Origin: Ustulina deusta
Lineage: Eukaryota; Ascomycota; Sordariomycetes; Xylariales; Xylariaceae
Length of the DNA: 64,000 nucleotides
Reading direction: 5' to 3'
Assembly: GCA_023159155.1 (NCBI GenBank)
Contig: JAJNNX010000017.1
Span: 806,001 to 870,000 of the forward strand
The notes beneath the pieces are model-generated. The model saw only the letters and a program-made list of their open reading frames with translations. It was not told the origin of the DNA and searched no databases. Within the stretch, counting starts at the first letter, position 1; every line of letters begins with the position of its first letter. The position numbers and the translations under genes are program-made. Below are positions 62,508 through 64,000 of the stretch, piece after piece.

Positions 62508-62787
62508 TTAGTTGTTTCCTAACTGCTTCATCTGTTGGATGCGCCTGATCTCGGAATCAACCATTTCTTTCACAAGCGCCTTCATACTCGAATGTTAGCA
62601 TAACCGATCATCCCAGTTCTACAGTTTGCTGCCTTACATGAAAGGACATCGTAGGACTCCAACCGATGAAATGTCGTGCCTGCGCGTCATCGCCAAGAAG
62701 ACATTGTACCTCTACAGGCCGTCGAAGTGCGGGGTCGGCTTGTACAAGCACTTCGCCAGTGTCGACGTCAGAGGCCCAGAATGCGCA
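62508..62787 (-). pseudogene. 3'-terminal fragment of GDP-mannose 4,6-dehydratase
   Basis: CAFWASDVDTGEVLVQADPALRRPVEVQCLLGD-AQARHFIGWSP-type sequence is the C-terminal signature of GMD (VLVxVDPxxxRPxEVxxLLGDxxKAxxxLGW). It splices through a GTAAGG...GAAG intron (about 57 bp) to ALVKEMVDSEIRRIQQMKQL and a stop at 62508. Upstream of about 62787 the frame is no longer GMD-like, and by 62900 the DNA becomes AT-rich, so the first ~300 codons are missing. The remnant includes an intact intron, so it derives from genomic DNA, not a retrocopy. GMD makes GDP-4-keto-6-deoxymannose; this piece has no catalytic core. Confidence 0.72.
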
Positions 62788-63549
62788 AGCGCTGCTGCTA
62801 GACCAACTGTAATATTGGACATACCATGGCTTTTTCGTAGACATGGGACACAATGTAAGCACTACATACTTACCGAAGGTTGATGCCCACATGCTTAAAC
62901 GTTCTTATTAATAAAATGCCTCGTTTTTAATCTAATATTAGTAATTTCCGCAATAAGATTACTATATCGTACAAAGCTGGAACTTCTATTTCTGATATCC
63001 TTAGCTATATTAATCAGAATGGCTGTTATTGTACCTTTCGTACGCTAGAGGGAGCCCCAGGCGCTGTGTCGTTAGTCCGTACGAACGGCCGGCAGTACGG
63101 CCGCTAACCCCATTATTCTCTAGGTTAGTATAATTAATTTCTTTTATTGATTTTATTTTGTTTTGCTTTATTTTTTTGCCGATGAAGCTCAAGTGAGTAG
63201 AGGCACCAAAACGACTACCGGGCACCTTCACGTGGTGGTTTGGGTTAGTAACCAGTCATACGATTACTCTGGTGAAACTAAGACGCGGTAAATAAATAGT
63301 TCAAATAGTTCACTAGATTTAATTGATCTATTGCTTCGTACGGTAACATCTGTGTTGACCCCAAATGCCAAGTGCCAGGGTGCCAAGTGCCAAGTCACAA
63401 ATCACAAGTTTGGAGTTTTGGTGGAAGTGGCACTTCATACTTGCATTGAGGCTCCGTGTGGATTGCATGGATCACATCGATCTTACTAGTCAGATCTGAC
63501 TGGATTATGATTACAAAAAGCAACACAAACTACATAAATGAATGGCGCC
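62788..63549. other. Degenerate intergenic region
   Basis: AT-rich flanks (62900-63020, 63120-63180) surround a GC-rich block (63045-63105) containing CGTACGAACGGCCGGCAGTA. This may be a fragment of a degraded mobile element. A near-direct repeat (TGCCAAGTGCCA) is at 63366-63392. No genes. Confidence 0.4.
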
Positions 63550-64000
63550 TCAGCCCCTGGCTGGTATGCACGGCCATCTCACATCCTCACTCTCTTTACC
63601 ATTGCCAGCTTCTTCCAACGCCCGTTTCCAAGCCTTGACAAGGGGCCTAGGGGGTGGACCACTCATTTCCTCGTCCCGAAGCCATAGTCTCAAGATGTGA
63701 CGCTTCGCCTGCGCACCATCGCTGAACCCTTCTCGCCCGTGGAGGATCCGCCGGTTGTTGAAGAAGACGATGTCACCCTTCTGGTATGCGACGGTGCACA
63801 TTGTGGACGTGGCGGCTAAATGCACTGCATCGAGCGCCATGGATTGGACTCTCGTAAGATCAGGGATCCCCTGCGGGCGGAATCCGTGGGGGGACCTGAT
63901 GAGCGCACCCCTACTAAACATCATTTCGGGCTCTCCAGATGCCCCGAAAAACATGACCGGACGTCGATCGTATGCACCTCGGTTATCTGGAGGTCTGAAG
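63550..64000 (-). CDS. TauD/TfdA-family Fe(II)/2-oxoglutarate dioxygenase, C-terminal part (continues beyond window)
   Basis: Open from the window edge to the stop at 63550 (about 150 codons visible). Contains DRRPVMFFGASGEPEMMFSR, then a helix (LTRVQSMALDAVHLAATST) and the C-terminal block GDIVFFNNRRILHGREGF and KRHILRLWLRDEE. This carries the second iron-ligand His (ILHGR) and the 2-oxoglutarate-binding Arg (RHILRLWLRD) typical of the TauD/TfdA superfamily. The first HxD pair would lie in the missing N-terminal part. Fungal members oxidise taurine, sulfonates or small carboxylates, or act in secondary metabolism; the substrate cannot be told. The 5' end is outside the window. Confidence 0.85.
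   Translation of the reverse strand, partial: FRPPDNRGAYDRRPVMFFGASGEPEMMFSRGALIRSPHGFRPQGIPDLTRVQSMALDAVHLAATSTMCTVAYQKGDIVFFNNRRILHGREGFSDGAQAKRHILRLWLRDEEMSGPPPRPLVKAWKRALEEAGNGKESEDVRWPCIPARG

Overview
The window is nuclear DNA of a filamentous ascomycete (Pezizomycotina, most likely Sordariomycetes; the class is an inference). Genes are interrupted by short GT-AG introns of about 50-155 bp. Typical fungal families are present: a HET-domain protein, an NB-ARC/TPR STAND receptor (NLR), a BtgC-type GH17 glucanase and an X325/BIM1-like protein. Two blocks of almost pure A+T carry the mark of repeat-induced point mutation (RIP). All splice models below were read by eye from splice sites, phase and family homology; no alignment or search was run.

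Layout. From 0.2 to 32.9 kb the window is mostly core-type: SRR1-like protein (-), X325/BIM1-like protein (+), Doa1/PLAA (-), STRAP-like WD40 protein (+), a coiled-coil hypothetical (+), a Ser/Thr-rich single-pass membrane protein (-), a RIP-degraded 1.9-kb Fot1-like transposon, a small acidic hypothetical (+), BtgC-type glucanase (-), and three small conserved-looking hydrophilic proteins (+). Intergenic gaps are long (1-3.4 kb) and several hold clusters of a CCTAGGTA palindrome.

From 35 to 64 kb the window looks accessory: an S33 alpha/beta-hydrolase (+), a HET-domain gene with an apparent frameshift (-), a decayed kinase-like fragment (-), an NLR gene (-) split by a 14-kb insertion, a CmcJ-family oxygenase gene with an in-frame stop (+), a 3'-terminal fragment of GDP-mannose 4,6-dehydratase (-), and a TauD/TfdA-type dioxygenase running off the right edge (-).

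The main discovery is the structure at 41.7-60.2 kb. One NLR gene (N-terminal fungal STAND domain, NB-ARC, then TPRs) is cut between its NB-ARC and TPR parts by a TA-flanked Fot1/pogo-like transposon with 42-bp terminal inverted repeats. Two Ty1/copia LTR retrotransposons in opposite orientations are inserted into that transposon, each with a 5-bp target duplication. Removing both retroelements leaves 1923 bp, against 1919 bp for the intact copy at 18-20 kb. Removing the whole insertion plus one TA rejoins the NLR reading frame exactly (seven exonic segments, 1304 codons, no internal stop). The transposable elements are heavily RIP-mutated but the NLR exons on both sides are clean.
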